Notes: generated from the sequence alone by a model not told the origin. Positions 8,696 through 17,926 are shown, counted from the first letter of the stretch. The stretch: DNA of 64,000 bases from Phyllobacterium sp. 21LDTY02-6 (GCF_023554255.2 NZ_JAMJWD020000007.1:248001-312000); one strand, 5' to 3'. Made by a program: numbers and translations.

Positions 8696-10023
8696 AGCGC
8701 TTCGGCGAACAGCACCGGTTCGCCCTGCCCCGGCGTCACGATCTCGCCTTCCCACATGATCTTTCGACCGCGGACGATGGTGCCGACCGGCCAGCCGGTG
8801 ACGATCCTGCCGTCATAGGGCGTCCATCCGGCCTTCGAGCCGACCTGCGCATTGGTGATGGTCTCGCGCCGCTTCATGTCCACGATGGTCAGGTCGGCAT
8901 CATAGCCCACCGCAATGCGGCCCTTGCGCGCCATGCCGAAGAGCCGGTTGGGGCCATGCGAGGTGAGGTCGACGAAGCGCTCGATCGAAAGCCGGCCCTC
9001 GTTGACATGGTCGAGCATGATCGGCACCAGCGTCTGCACGCCGGTCATGCCCGAGGGAGATGACGGGTACGGCTTCGACTTCTCCTCCAGCGTATGCGGG
9101 GCATGGTCCGACCCCAGCACATCGACGATGCCCTGCGAGACGCCTTTCCACACCCCGTCGCGATGGCGCACGTCGCGCACCGGCGGGTTCATCTGGATGA
9201 GGTTGCCGAGCGTTGCATATTGGCTGGCTTCGAGCGTCAGATGGTGCGGCGTCGCCTCGCAGCTCGCCACATCCTTGTGCCCGGCAAGGAAATCGATCTC
9301 CTCGGCCGTCGAAATGTGGAGGACGTGGATGCGCGCCCGGGTCTCCTGCGCGATGCGGACCAGCCGCTGCGTGCATTGCAGCGCCGCGATTTCGTCGCGC
9401 CAGACCGGATGCGAGGCAGGATCGCCCGCAACCCGCAGGCCTTCCCGCTCGCGCAGGCGGAACTCGTCCTCCGAATGGAACGCCGCGCGCCGGCGCGTAT
9501 TCCTCAGGATGGACCGGACGCCCTCGTCGTCCTCGACCAGGAGATTGCCGGTGGACGAGCCCATGAACACCTTGATGCCGGCCGCGCCCGGCAGGCGCTC
9601 GAGTTCGGCCACGTCCTGCGCATTTTCCCGCGTGCCGCCCACCCAGAAGGCAAAATCGCAGTGCATGCGATGGCGCGCGCGCTTCACCTTGTCTTCCAGC
9701 GTTTCCGCCGAAGTGGTCAGGGGCTTGGTGTTCGGCATTTCGAACACGGCGGTAACGCCGCCAAGTACCGCCGAACGCGAGCCGCTTTCGAGGTCTTCCT
9801 TGTGCTCGAGGCCGGGCTCGCGGAAATGAACTTGGCTATCGACCACGCCGGGCAGGATATGGAGACCCGTCGCATCGACGATTTCGGCGGCGGAAGCCGT
9901 GCCGAGATTGCCGATGGCGGCGATCCGCCCGTCTCTGATGCCGATATCACGCAGCGCAACGCCATCATGATTGACGACCATCCCGCTTCTGAAAATCGTG
10001 TCGAAGGTTTGAGCCATTTGCAT
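8683..10023 (-). CDS. pyrC: Dihydroorotase (amidohydrolase superfamily)
   Basis: An amidohydrolase of about 446 residues that closes carbamoyl-aspartate to dihydroorotate in pyrimidine synthesis. Visible features are VDSQVHFREPG (metal-binding HxH region), GIKVFMGSSTG (the Lys that becomes carbamylated), a mid-domain VLHIST (His), and GSDHAPHTLEEK (metal Asp). These features fit class I dihydroorotase better than allantoinase, but allantoinase/hydantoinase relatives cannot be fully excluded. Starts at 10023 (AAGGA 5 nt away) and 10017 are both reasonable. It is divergent from ygfZ with a 66-base shared promoter region. Confidence 0.88.
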   Translation of the reverse strand: MQMAQTFDTIFRSGMVVNHDGVALRDIGIRDGRIAAIGNLGTASAAEIVDATGLHILPGVVDSQVHFREPGLEHKEDLESGSRSAVLGGVTAVFEMPNTKPLTTSAETLEDKVKRARHRMHCDFAFWVGGTRENAQDVAELERLPGAAGIKVFMGSSTGNLLVEDDEGVRSILRNTRRRAAFHSEDEFRLREREGLRVAGDPASHPVWRDEIAALQCTQRLVRIAQETRARIHVLHISTAEEIDFLAGHKDVASCEATPHHLTLEASQYATLGNLIQMNPPVRDVRHRDGVWKGVSQGIVDVLGSDHAPHTLEEKSKPYPSSPSGMTGVQTLVPIMLDHVNEGRLSIERFVDLTSHGPNRLFGMARKGRIAVGYDADLTIVDMKRRETITNAQVGSKAGWTPYDGRIVTGWPVGTIVRGRKIMWEGEIVTPGQGEPVLFAEALQGR

Positions 10024-10089
10024 CCGGTTCCTTGCGAAGCTGTCCACAGCGGATTACGTAACAGAAGCAGGAAAGGCAAGGGTGATGCT

Positions 10090-10941
10090 ATGCCGACGGT
10101 GGATTTGAGCGAAAGAGCTGTGATTGATGTCGATGGCGAGGATGCGGAAAGCTTTCTGCAGAATCTCATCACGACCAACCTCGACGATCTCGCGCCGGAC
10201 GATCTGAAGCCGGGCGCGCTTCTCAGCCCGCAAGGCAAGATCCTGTTTCAGTTCCTGGTGTCGCGCAAGGCCGGCGGCGGCTTCCGCCTCGACCTGCCGC
10301 AGGCGCCGGCGGACGATCTCGTCAAGCGCCTGACGCTTTACAGGCTGCGGGCGAAAGCCGCGATTTCCAAGCAATCCGAAGCACTTGTGCGCATAAGTTT
10401 CGGTGATGATTCCGCTGCGTCGCAAACAGAATCAACCTATCGCGACCGGCGCTTTGCGGCCGAACCCGTCTACCGTGCCTATGGCGCGGCCCCGGCTGCG
10501 AATTCGGATGAGCGCGAATGGACATTGCTGCGCATCCGCCATGGCGTCGCAGAGGCACCCGTCGATTTCGCGCTCGGCGACGCGTTTCCCCATGACATCA
10601 ATTTCGACCAGATCGAAGGCGTTTCGTTCAGGAAGGGCTGTTTTGTCGGGCAGGAAGTGGTCTCGCGCATGCAGCACCGGGGAACGGCGCGCCGGCGGGT
10701 GCTCATCGCCTCGGCCGAACAGTCGTTGCCCGAGGCGGGAACGCCAGTGACCGTCAATGGCCGCGAGATCGGGACGCTCGGCAGCACGGTGGACAATACC
10801 GGACTGGCGCTGGTGCGCATCGACCGCGTGAAAGACGCGATGGATGGCGGCGCGGCGATCCTGGCAGGAGATATCGCCATCCGTCTTGCCATTCCGCCCG
10901 AACACCGGTTTACTTTTCCGGCTGAAACACAAGAGGCATAG
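10090..10941 (+). CDS. ygfZ: YgfZ/CAF17-type folate-binding Fe-S assembly protein
   Basis: A 283-residue protein with the diagnostic YgfZ signature KGCFVGQEVVSRMQHRG around residues 182-198. The family resembles the T-protein of glycine cleavage, binds tetrahydrofolate and supports repair or maturation of some Fe-S enzymes. AAGGG precedes the ATG at 10090. It heads a run of five plus-strand genes with gaps of 9, 3, -4 and 10 bases, so it probably drives an operon with the HD protein, phosphatase, NadQ-like regulator and cupin. Confidence 0.92.
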   Translation: MPTVDLSERAVIDVDGEDAESFLQNLITTNLDDLAPDDLKPGALLSPQGKILFQFLVSRKAGGGFRLDLPQAPADDLVKRLTLYRLRAKAAISKQSEALVRISFGDDSAASQTESTYRDRRFAAEPVYRAYGAAPAANSDEREWTLLRIRHGVAEAPVDFALGDAFPHDINFDQIEGVSFRKGCFVGQEVVSRMQHRGTARRRVLIASAEQSLPEAGTPVTVNGREIGTLGSTVDNTGLALVRIDRVKDAMDGGAAILAGDIAIRLAIPPEHRFTFPAETQEA

Positions 10942-10950
10942 CAGGAACCC

Positions 10951-11586
10951 ATGCTGCGATCGGTGAAGCCGCCAGCAATCTCTGAAAAGCCGGAACTGCG
11001 GGCCTGGCAGCGCATGCTGTCGGGGCGGCGGCTGGATCTGCTCGACCCCTCGCCGCTCGATATCGAGATCGAGGACATCGCCCATGGACTCTCGCGCGTC
11101 GCGCGCTGGAACGGCCAGACCATCGGCGAGCACGCCTATTCGGTCGCGCAGCATTCGCTGCTGGTCGAACAGATATTCGGCTTGATCTTTCCGCGCGCCA
11201 CGCCGGAGCAACGCCTGTCGACGCTGCTGCACGATGCGGCGGAATATGTCATCGGCGACATGATCTCGCCCTTCAAGGCGGTCGTCGGCGGCGATTACAA
11301 GAGCGTCGAGACGCGGCTGCAGCGGGCGATCCATCTGCGCTTCTCGCTTGCGGATGGTGCCGGCGACGATCTGCGGCGTTCGATCAAGCGCGCCGACGCC
11401 GTTGCCGCCTATTACGAGGCGACGCGGCTTGCGGGGTTCTCCGAGCCGGAAGCCGCCGAGTTCTTCGGCCGGCCGCGCGGCATCGATCCGGACAGGCTCG
11501 AACTCATGCCCTTGCCGACGCGCAGCGCCCAGACCCGTTTTCTCGAACGATTCGCCGCGCTCGACCAATTGCGATCGGAGGGATAG
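10951..11586 (+). CDS. HD-domain phosphohydrolase (YfbR-like)
   Basis: A 211-residue HD-superfamily protein. Metal-binding residues of the fold are seen at H61/H68 (HAYSVAQHS), H94-D95 (LLHDAAEYV) and further acidic residues after GDMISPFK. The arrangement resembles YfbR-type 5'-deoxynucleotidases, which hydrolyse dNMPs, but the substrate here is not proven. It follows ygfZ by 9 bases and precedes a Cys-phosphatase by 3, so it is cotranscribed. Confidence 0.85.
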   Translation: MLRSVKPPAISEKPELRAWQRMLSGRRLDLLDPSPLDIEIEDIAHGLSRVARWNGQTIGEHAYSVAQHSLLVEQIFGLIFPRATPEQRLSTLLHDAAEYVIGDMISPFKAVVGGDYKSVETRLQRAIHLRFSLADGAGDDLRRSIKRADAVAAYYEATRLAGFSEPEAAEFFGRPRGIDPDRLELMPLPTRSAQTRFLERFAALDQLRSEG

Positions 11587-11589
11587 ACC

Positions 11590-12111
11590 ATGCCGCACAT
11601 CGTCGTATCCCCTCTTTCCAGGCTCGCGGAGGCGGCGGCGCAGTTCGGCGCCCGCGACATGCTGAGCCTGATCAATGCCGGGACGCCCGTCACCCGTCCG
11701 GCTGAAATCGAGGCGGCCCGTCACCTCTTCATCGGCTTCAACGACATAGTCGAGCCGATGGAGGGCATGACCCACCCGACGGTCCAGCACATCAACCAGT
11801 TCCTGGAATTCGGCAGGCGGTGGGACCGGCGCGCGCCGCTGCTCATCCATTGCTATGCCGGTATTTCGCGCTCCACCGCCGGCGCCTATATCACCGCCCT
11901 CGCGCTCAATCCCGAGCTGGACGAGGTGGAACTGGCACAGACCTTGCGGCGGAATGCGCCTTCCGCCACCCCGAATGGGCGGCTGGTGGCGCTGGCGGAC
12001 GACATGCTGGGCCGCAAGGGCCGCATGGTCGATGCGATCAAGGCCATCGGCCGCGGCGAGGAAGCCTTCGAGGGCACGCCCTTCATTCTGCCGCTGACGA
12101 TCCCCCGATGA
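11590..12111 (+). CDS. Protein tyrosine phosphatase-like (CX5R) protein
   Basis: 173 residues with the Cys-based phosphatase loop H87-C88-YAGIS-R94-STA, a complete CX5R motif followed by Ser/Thr as in dual-specificity and tyrosine phosphatases. An upstream Asp that could act as general acid is present in the GFNDI segment near residue 52. It is cytoplasmic, as no signal peptide is seen. The substrate is unknown. Its TGA overlaps the ATG of the next gene (ATGA at 12108-12111), so the two are translationally coupled. Confidence 0.85.
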   Translation: MPHIVVSPLSRLAEAAAQFGARDMLSLINAGTPVTRPAEIEAARHLFIGFNDIVEPMEGMTHPTVQHINQFLEFGRRWDRRAPLLIHCYAGISRSTAGAYITALALNPELDEVELAQTLRRNAPSATPNGRLVALADDMLGRKGRMVDAIKAIGRGEEAFEGTPFILPLTIPR

Positions 12112-13067
12112 CGACTGCCATCAATGCCGTTGAAATCAATCTCAGCGCCGCCATCGCTGCGGTCGCCAACAATGTGCCGCTGATCCTCACCACCCGCTCC
12201 GAAACGACGCCTTCGCTGGAAGAACTGCCGTTCGGGCCGTTCAATCCGCTGCAGCACCGGACATTCGAGACCGGACTGCGTGCTTGGGTTGCAGAGCAGA
12301 CACCTTTGCAACTTGGATATGTGGAGCAGCTCTATACGTTCGGCGATCGCGGCCGGCACAAGACGGCGGAAGACAGGGATCTCCACGTCGTTTCCGTCGG
12401 TTATCTGGCGCTGACCCGGCTGACGGAGAATGATGGCGAGGCGCTGCGCAAGGCCGGGGCGCAATGGCGCAGCTGGTATTCGTTCCTGCCCTGGGAGGAC
12501 TGGCGCGGCGGAAAGCCGGCGATCATCGACAGCGCCATCCGCCCGGCCCTGCTGGAGTGGGCGCAGCAGAGCGGCGTCCAATCCCGGCTCAGCCGCTTCC
12601 GGCTGGCCTTTGGCGACGAGAACATCGGCTGGGACGAAGAGCGCGTCCTCGAACGCTATGAATTGCTCTACGAGGCCGGGCTGGTGGCGGAGGCCGTGCG
12701 CGATGGCCGGGCGGAACGCGACGCATCGCACTGCGTGGCCGGCATTGCCATGAGCTTCGACCATCGCCGCATCCTGGCGACCGCCATTTCGCGCCTGCGC
12801 GCCAAGCTCAAATATCGGCCCGTCGTGTTCGAGCTGATGCCGCCGACATTCACGCTTACCGCCCTGCAGGAGACGGTGGAGGCCATTTCCGGCCGCCATC
12901 TGCACAAGCAGAACTTCCGCCGACTGGTCGAAACCACCGAACTCGTGGAGCCGACCGGCGCCGAGCAGACCCAGGCGCGCGGGCGACCGGCAGCGCTTTA
13001 TCGCTTCCGCCACAATGTCCTCGAGGAGCGCAGCGTGGCGGGCCTGAGGGTCGGCAACAGGTCATGA
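12108..13067 (+). CDS. nadQ: NadQ/NrtR-type NAD-biosynthesis transcriptional regulator (Nudix-like domain plus winged HTH)
   Basis: 319 residues in two parts. The N-terminal Nudix-like region (about 1-225) has no intact catalytic Nudix box, as expected for a ligand sensor. The C-terminal winged helix (about 240-310) carries FTLTALQETVEAISGR, HKQNFRRLVE and GRPAALYRFR, the NrtR/COG4111 pattern. From memory, COG4111 members in Hyphomicrobiales (called NadQ) repress nadABC. This window has a nadABC operon with a palindrome over its promoter (25113-25131), which fits. The start is fixed by the 4-base overlap with the phosphatase gene. The symbol is inferred. Confidence 0.75.
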   Translation: MTTAINAVEINLSAAIAAVANNVPLILTTRSETTPSLEELPFGPFNPLQHRTFETGLRAWVAEQTPLQLGYVEQLYTFGDRGRHKTAEDRDLHVVSVGYLALTRLTENDGEALRKAGAQWRSWYSFLPWEDWRGGKPAIIDSAIRPALLEWAQQSGVQSRLSRFRLAFGDENIGWDEERVLERYELLYEAGLVAEAVRDGRAERDASHCVAGIAMSFDHRRILATAISRLRAKLKYRPVVFELMPPTFTLTALQETVEAISGRHLHKQNFRRLVETTELVEPTGAEQTQARGRPAALYRFRHNVLEERSVAGLRVGNRS

Positions 13068-13077
13068 GGAGGACGTC

Positions 13078-13596
13078 TTGAGCGAAGGACCGACATCGAA
13101 GAACGCCGACGGGATATTCGAGCCGTTCGCTTCCGCCGACGTGCCGCTGGAGCAATGGTCCGAGGGTACGCGCTATGGCAGCAGCTACCGCTATCTGTCC
13201 GGCTATGGCGGCGCGACCCATGTCGGCGTCGCACTCGAGGAACTCGCGCCCGGCAAGGAATCGACCCTCAACCATTTCCACATGCTGGAGGAAGAGCAGG
13301 CCTTCATTCTGGAAGGCGAGATGACCTTGCGCCTCGGCGACAGGACCTACCGCATGAAGGCGGGCGACCATGTCTGCTTTCCCGCCGGGCAGCAGGCGGG
13401 CCATTCCTTCTACAATCACGGCGATGCGCCGTGCCGCTTTCTCATCATCGGCGAGAAGAACCCGAACGAGGTCGTAGTCTATCCCGAAACCGGCCGTGTC
13501 GCCGTCCGCCTGCTCGGCGAGGGCTATGCCCGCGCCGCGAAGATGGATTACTGGCAGGGAGCGGATGTTGCGGGCAAGCCGGACATTGCCGACTGA
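13078..13596 (+). CDS. Cupin-domain protein
   Basis: A 172-residue single-cupin protein. Motif 1 carries likely metal ligands H66, H68 and E72/E73 (NHFHMLEEEQAFILEG), and motif 2 ends with H109 (FPAGQQAGHSF). The start is TTG at 13078, chosen because a strong AGGAGGA lies 5 bases upstream and no in-frame ATG fits. It ends the ygfZ operon. Cupins of this type are often isomerases, dioxygenases or sugar-binding proteins; nothing here narrows it. Confidence 0.85.
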   Translation: MSEGPTSKNADGIFEPFASADVPLEQWSEGTRYGSSYRYLSGYGGATHVGVALEELAPGKESTLNHFHMLEEEQAFILEGEMTLRLGDRTYRMKAGDHVCFPAGQQAGHSFYNHGDAPCRFLIIGEKNPNEVVVYPETGRVAVRLLGEGYARAAKMDYWQGADVAGKPDIAD

Positions 13597-13621
13597 GCGG
13601 GCGCGCGCCTGTCCCTCGCCC

Positions 13622-14503
13622 CTATGACGGCACGATGCGGATGACGTTGCCCCACGGATCGACGAGCTCGCGCTCGCCCGTCGCGCCTGCGGAACTGAAT
13701 TCCGCCCAGGCAAGGCCCGATCGGTCGGCATCGCGCTTGCCGGCGCCGCGGCTCTGCCAGATATTGGCCGCGACGTGATGGTGATATCCGCCTGACGACA
13801 TGAAAACGGCCGAAGGTCCGTATTCGGCAACCGTCTGCAGGCCGACTTCCCGGTGCCACCAGTCCTCGGCCTCGCGCGCATTGCCGACCCGCAGGTGAAG
13901 ATGTCCCACCATGGTGCCGTCCGGCGCGCCGGTCCATTCCTCGCCGGCGCCTTGTTCGGTCATCAGATTGGCGACATCCAGCCGTTCGGTGGCCATGGCA
14001 ATGCGCGGCCCCTCCCAGCGCCAGGCCTCGGGAGCGCGATCGGCATAGATTTCGACGCCATTGCCCTCGGGGTCCGTCAGGTAGATCGCCTCGCTGACGT
14101 GATGGTCCGAAGCGCCGGTGATCGGCGTGCGCCTGTCGATGGCGCGCCGCGCCCAGCGCGCAAGATCGCTGCGCCCCGGCAGGAGGAATGCCGTATGATA
14201 GAGACCGGCGCTATGCGGATCGTCCGCGCGCACGGCCGAGGCCTGTTCGATCTCCAGCAAGGCCCTGTCGCCGGCGCCGAGAACGATGGAAGCGCCCTTT
14301 CTCGCGATCTCGCGCAGGCCAAGCACGTCCATGTAATAGCCCGCCAGCGCTTCGGCGTCCTTCGCCTTGATGCCGATCTTCGAGACATGGATCGGTGTCT
14401 GTCCCGCAAATGGTGTTTCAGTCATTCTGGCCTCCGCACGCCCTGCGACCGTTGCTGCAAGGCCGGCGATCGCCGCCACCAAGCTTCGCCGTGTCAATTG
14501 CAT
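13622..14503 (-). CDS. VOC (vicinal oxygen chelate) family protein, CatE-like, with Tat-type leader
   Basis: 293 residues with two tandem VOC modules (about 36-160 and 185-290), the layout of extradiol dioxygenases such as CatE. Likely metal ligands are His in HVSKIGI, Glu in GNGVEIYAD, His in HLHLRVG and Glu in GERELVDPWGN. The N terminus LTRRSLVAAIAGLAATVAG looks like a Tat leader ending at AEA, which would export a folded metalloenzyme. If Met27 is the true start instead (14425), the protein is cytoplasmic. The substrate is unknown. Confidence 0.8.
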   Translation of the reverse strand: MQLTRRSLVAAIAGLAATVAGRAEARMTETPFAGQTPIHVSKIGIKAKDAEALAGYYMDVLGLREIARKGASIVLGAGDRALLEIEQASAVRADDPHSAGLYHTAFLLPGRSDLARWARRAIDRRTPITGASDHHVSEAIYLTDPEGNGVEIYADRAPEAWRWEGPRIAMATERLDVANLMTEQGAGEEWTGAPDGTMVGHLHLRVGNAREAEDWWHREVGLQTVAEYGPSAVFMSSGGYHHHVAANIWQSRGAGKRDADRSGLAWAEFSSAGATGERELVDPWGNVIRIVPS

Positions 14504-14729
14504 GGCCGCATCCTGTTTCCGTTGCCATGGAAGCTCGGTCTTTGTGGGCCCGAATACAAGAGCGCCGACGGCGACAGCATGTTCACCATTCGTGAACCGG
14601 CGCCATGGTTTCGTCCATTGGCCGCCTATGCTCGGCCCTCGCCGCGACAGTTGCGGATCAAGGAAAATCTTCTATGTAGGGTGTATCGGCGGGGTGCAAA
14701 TGTTAGAATCAGACCACTAGATACGGCGC

Positions 14730-15278
14730 ATGAAAGTCAAAGATACCGATATTCTCATCATTCCGGGCTATACCAATTCCGGGCCGGACCATTGGCAGAC
14801 CCGCTGGCAGACGCGGCTATCGACAGCACGCCGGGTCGAGCAGGCCGAATGGAGCAAGCCGGTGCGCGAGGATTGGGTGGCCGAAGTCGTCAAGGCCATT
14901 GGCGAGGCGACGCGCCCCGTCGTGGTGGTCGCCCATTCGCTCGGCGTGCCCACCTTCATCCATGCCATTCCGGAGATCGGCGACAAGGTGAAGGGTGCGT
15001 TCCTCGTCACCCCGCCGGATGTCTCCAATCCGAAGATCAGGCCGAAGCACCTGATGACCTTCGGGCCCTATCCGCGCGATCCGTTCACTTTCCCCTCGAT
15101 CGTCGTCGCCAGCCGCAACGATCATTATTGCAGCTATGAGGTCGCGGACGACCTTGCCGCCGCCTGGGGCTCGCTGATCGTCGATGCGGGCGAGTCCGGC
15201 CACATCAATGCCGAATCGGGGCATGGACCATGGCCGGAGGGCTCCATGGTCTTCGCGCAGTTCCTGTCACGGCTCTGA
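14730..15278 (+). CDS. RBBP9/YdeN-family serine hydrolase
   Basis: A compact 182-residue alpha/beta hydrolase. Nucleophile S70 lies in VVAHSLG, the probable acid D131 in SRNDHYCS, and the catalytic His (H158 or H165) in SGHINAESGHG. That last block with PWPEG is characteristic of the RBBP9/YdeN family. The N terminus ILIIPGYTNSGPDHWQ supplies the oxyanion region. It is cytoplasmic and its physiological substrate is unknown. It is convergent with the aldolase gene, with a 4-base gap. Confidence 0.88.
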   Translation: MKVKDTDILIIPGYTNSGPDHWQTRWQTRLSTARRVEQAEWSKPVREDWVAEVVKAIGEATRPVVVVAHSLGVPTFIHAIPEIGDKVKGAFLVTPPDVSNPKIRPKHLMTFGPYPRDPFTFPSIVVASRNDHYCSYEVADDLAAAWGSLIVDAGESGHINAESGHGPWPEGSMVFAQFLSRL

Positions 15279-15282
15279 CGGC

Positions 15283-16050
15283 TCAGGGCTTGTCCAGCCC
15301 ATCGAGAATACCCTGGACCCCGGCGATCAGATAGGCGGTATCGACCCCAAGCGCGATGTAGCGATAGCCGAGACCGGCGAAACGGTTGGCGATCTGCGCG
15401 TTGGCGGCGTAGATGCCGCAAAGCTTGCCGGCATCCCTCGCCTTCTCGGCGATCCGCGTCAAGGGCTCGATGATCGCCTCCGATCCGGCGTCGACCTCGG
15501 CGCCATTGCTCCAGGCGATGGAAAAATCCGACGGCCCGACGAAGACGCCGTCTATGCCGTCCGTCGCAAGGATGTCTTCGGTCCGCTCATAGGCTTCCCG
15601 CGTCTCGATCATGGCGAATGCCAGCGTTTCATCGTTGACCTGGCGCAGATAGGCGCCGGAACCGCCTTCGCCATAATTGCCGGGACGGCCGCGCAGCTGT
15701 CCCCATGAGCGTTCGCCGACCGGCGGATATTTCATCGCCCGCGCGAAGAGCCGGGCATCGGCGACGTTGTTGATCATTGGCGCGACGACGGCCTCGACGC
15801 CGAAATCGAGCGCGCGGCTGGCAAGGTCGAAACGCCCGACCGGAACCCTCACCGCCGCATGCTTGCCGGCCGCGCGCATGATCCCGGTCAGGGCGACGAT
15901 GCTGGCCGTATCATGCGCACCGTGCTGCATGTCCAACAGCGTCGTCTGCAGCGGCGTGCGGCACAGGGCCTCCATCGCCAGAGGATCGGTCAGGCTCGAC
16001 CAGCCCGAATAAAGGGTTTCACCGCCCCTGAGGCGCTTGGCTAATGACAT
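15283..16050 (-). CDS. HpcH/HpaI-family class II aldolase
   Basis: A 255-residue TIM-barrel metal-dependent aldolase that would cleave or form 4-hydroxy-2-oxo acids, releasing pyruvate. Family features include LLDMQHGAHD near residues 38-47, AVRVPVGR, a Glu-bearing segment AFAMIETREAYE and FVGPSDFSIAW. The start at 16050 (MSLAKRLRGG) gives the standard N terminus; the frame extends further upstream but that part has no family match. No aromatic-degradation genes adjoin it, so the true substrate is open. Confidence 0.87.
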   Translation of the reverse strand: MSLAKRLRGGETLYSGWSSLTDPLAMEALCRTPLQTTLLDMQHGAHDTASIVALTGIMRAAGKHAAVRVPVGRFDLASRALDFGVEAVVAPMINNVADARLFARAMKYPPVGERSWGQLRGRPGNYGEGGSGAYLRQVNDETLAFAMIETREAYERTEDILATDGIDGVFVGPSDFSIAWSNGAEVDAGSEAIIEPLTRIAEKARDAGKLCGIYAANAQIANRFAGLGYRYIALGVDTAYLIAGVQGILDGLDKP

Positions 16051-16135
16051 GATTTTTCGACTCTCCCTATGCAGAACGGCATATTGCGAAAGGCGGCAAG
16101 CGGCGGTCAAGGGCCTGAAGGTCGCGGTCGGCCAT

Positions 16136-16160
16136 AAAAAAAAGCCGCCTTGCGGCGGCC
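16136..16160 (-). terminator. Rho-independent terminator after the ATPase zeta gene
   Basis: Read on the minus strand, a GC-rich stem GCCGCC/GGCGGC (16154-16159 with 16144-16149, 4-nt loop) is followed by an uninterrupted run of eight T (complement of 16136-16143). It lies about 80 bases past the stop of the zeta-subunit gene. Confidence 0.85.
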
Positions 16161-16237
16161 GAGGCTGCTGGACAGCCCGTGTCGACAATGTGGACCCGGC
16201 GAACCGGCTTCTCGCCGGCCGGCCGGGTCCTCGAATT

Positions 16238-16558
16238 CTACGATGCGCTTTCGACCTGGCGGATGGCCTCGATCATCAGTTCTTCCATGGTGCGGCGAAT
16301 GCGATGATCCGACTGGTCTATGCCGGCAGCATCGAAATCCGCCCGGATCTTGCGGAAAACATCCTCATCACCGGCCTCATGGAAATCGGCAACAATGACT
16401 TCCTTTGCGTAGGCTTCGGCCTCTTCCCCGGTCTTGCCGAGCTTTTCAGCCGCCCACAATCCGAGTAGCTTGTTGCGCCGCGCCTCAGCCCGGAACCGGA
16501 CTTCCGCGTCATGCGCGTACTTGTTCTCGGCAGCGTTCTTGCGATCTTCCATGGTCAT
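16238..16558 (-). CDS. F1-ATPase zeta subunit (DUF1476)
   Basis: 106 residues matching the alphaproteobacterial DUF1476/zeta family. The N-terminal segment MTMEDRKNAAENKYAHD resembles the inhibitory arm that blocks ATP hydrolysis by the F1 motor in Paracoccus, followed by the four-helix body (RNKLLGLWAAEKLG, YAKEVIVADF, and a Glu-rich C terminus). In some relatives the arm is weakly inhibitory, so strength here is unknown. GGGAG precedes the ATG at 16558. A strong terminator follows. Confidence 0.9.
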   Translation of the reverse strand: MTMEDRKNAAENKYAHDAEVRFRAEARRNKLLGLWAAEKLGKTGEEAEAYAKEVIVADFHEAGDEDVFRKIRADFDAAGIDQSDHRIRRTMEELMIEAIRQVESAS

Positions 16559-16861
16559 ATGTATTGCTCCCGCAATTGATTGGGTCATCCTCTGTATATC
16601 CGGTCTTACGGCATTTTTCAGGCCTGACCAGATACAAAATCCATTCCGACACCCCATATAAACAAAACGTGCAAAACCGAAAGCCTCAATCGGGAAGCTG
16701 CAATCTGCATTTCGCCGGGCGCTGGAGGCATGTGGCAGTTCGACAAAACAGGGGAGCCATGCAATGCATCATTGTGAAATGCCCCATTTTGCTATAGTTA
16801 GCGCCCCAAACATGACTGCCCCCATACGGGCGGGCCGATAACTCCAATACAGAGATTTTAA
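16559..16861. promoter_or_regulatory. Divergent control region between the zeta subunit and purC
   Basis: 303 bases without a gene. A candidate purC promoter is TTGTGA (16772-16777) and TATAGT (16793-16798) with a short 15-base spacer, leaving an untranslated leader of about 55 bases. I looked for a PurR-like palindrome and for a purine riboswitch core and saw neither. The region also holds the zeta-subunit promoter. Confidence 0.4.
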
Positions 16862-17626
16862 ATGAATCGTCGCCGCCGTGTCTACGAAGGCAAAGCAAAA
16901 ATCCTTTATGAAGGTCCTGAGCCCGGCACCCTCGTCCAGCATTTCAAAGATGAAACGACTGTGCTGCACCCCAAGAAGAGCGAGGTGATCGACGGCAAGG
17001 GTGTCCTGAACAACCGGATTTCCGAGTATATATTCGCCCAGCTCAACCGCATGGGCATCCCGACGCATTTCATCCGCCGCCTCAACATGCGCGAGCAGCT
17101 GATCAAGGAAGTGGAAATCATCCCGCTTCAGGTCGTGGTGCGCAATGTGGCCGCGGGCTCGCTGGCAAAGCGCCTCGGCATCGAGGAAGGGACCGTTCTC
17201 CCGCGCTCGATCATCGAGTTCTACTACAAGAATGACGAGCTCGACGACCCGATGGTCTCCGAGGAGCACATCACGGCGTTCGGCTGGGCCGCGCCGCAGG
17301 AGATCGACGATATCATGGCGCTCGCCATCCGTATCAACGACTTCCTCAGCGGTCTGTTTCTCGGCGTCGGCATCCAGCTCATCGATTTCAAGATCGAATG
17401 TGGCAGGCTCTATGAGGGCGACCTCATGCGCATCGTGCTCGCGGACGAGTTCACGCCCGATTCCGCCCGGCTCTGGGACAGCCAGACGGCGGAGAAGCTG
17501 GACAAGGACCGGTTCCGCCGCGACATGGGCGGGTTGATCGAGGCCTATCAGGAAGTTGCGCGGCGCCTCGGAATCATGAACGAGAATGAGCAGAACCGCC
17601 CGGCGGGGCCCGTTCTGGTAAAATGA
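16862..17626 (+). CDS. purC: Phosphoribosylaminoimidazole-succinocarboxamide synthase
   Basis: A 254-residue enzyme that ligates aspartate to CAIR in purine synthesis. The N-terminal [16 protein letters not shown] forms the nucleotide-binding glycine-rich turn. [16 protein letters not shown] and LIDFKIECG are conserved substrate/ATP-binding segments. Full length. First of the purC-purS-purQ set; the gap to purS is 32 bases. Confidence 0.97.
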   Translation: MNRRRRVYEGKAKILYEGPEPGTLVQHFKDETTVLHPKKSEVIDGKGVLNNRISEYIFAQLNRMGIPTHFIRRLNMREQLIKEVEIIPLQVVVRNVAAGSLAKRLGIEEGTVLPRSIIEFYYKNDELDDPMVSEEHITAFGWAAPQEIDDIMALAIRINDFLSGLFLGVGIQLIDFKIECGRLYEGDLMRIVLADEFTPDSARLWDSQTAEKLDKDRFRRDMGGLIEAYQEVARRLGIMNENEQNRPAGPVLVK

Positions 17627-17658
17627 CAGCGGATCTTTCCCAGGAGAAGAATAGAGCG

Positions 17659-17898
17659 ATGAAGGCACGTGTTACGGTTACCTTGAAAAATGGTGTTCTT
17701 GACCCGCAGGGCAAGGCCATTGTCGGCGCATTGGGCAGCCTCGGCTTCGAGGGCGTCAACTCGGTGCGCCAGGGCAAGGTTTTCGATATCGAGATCGACG
17801 GGAGCGACCGCGCCAGCGCGGAGGAAAACCTCAAGATCATGTGCGAGAAGCTGCTCGCCAATACCGTGATCGAGAATTACAGTATCGCCATCGATTGA
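17659..17898 (+). CDS. purS: Phosphoribosylformylglycinamidine synthase subunit PurS
   Basis: A 79-residue small subunit that bridges PurL and PurQ in the three-part FGAM synthase. The sequence starts [19 protein letters not shown] and contains [12 protein letters not shown], both standard for PurS. I set the start at 17659 using AGGAG at 17642-17646; a frame start at 17623 would add 12 unrelated residues. It is followed by purQ after 28 bases. Confidence 0.95.
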   Translation: MKARVTVTLKNGVLDPQGKAIVGALGSLGFEGVNSVRQGKVFDIEIDGSDRASAEENLKIMCEKLLANTVIENYSIAID

Positions 17899-17926
17899 CC
17901 AGCACAGCAAGGATGGAATTGCTTCC

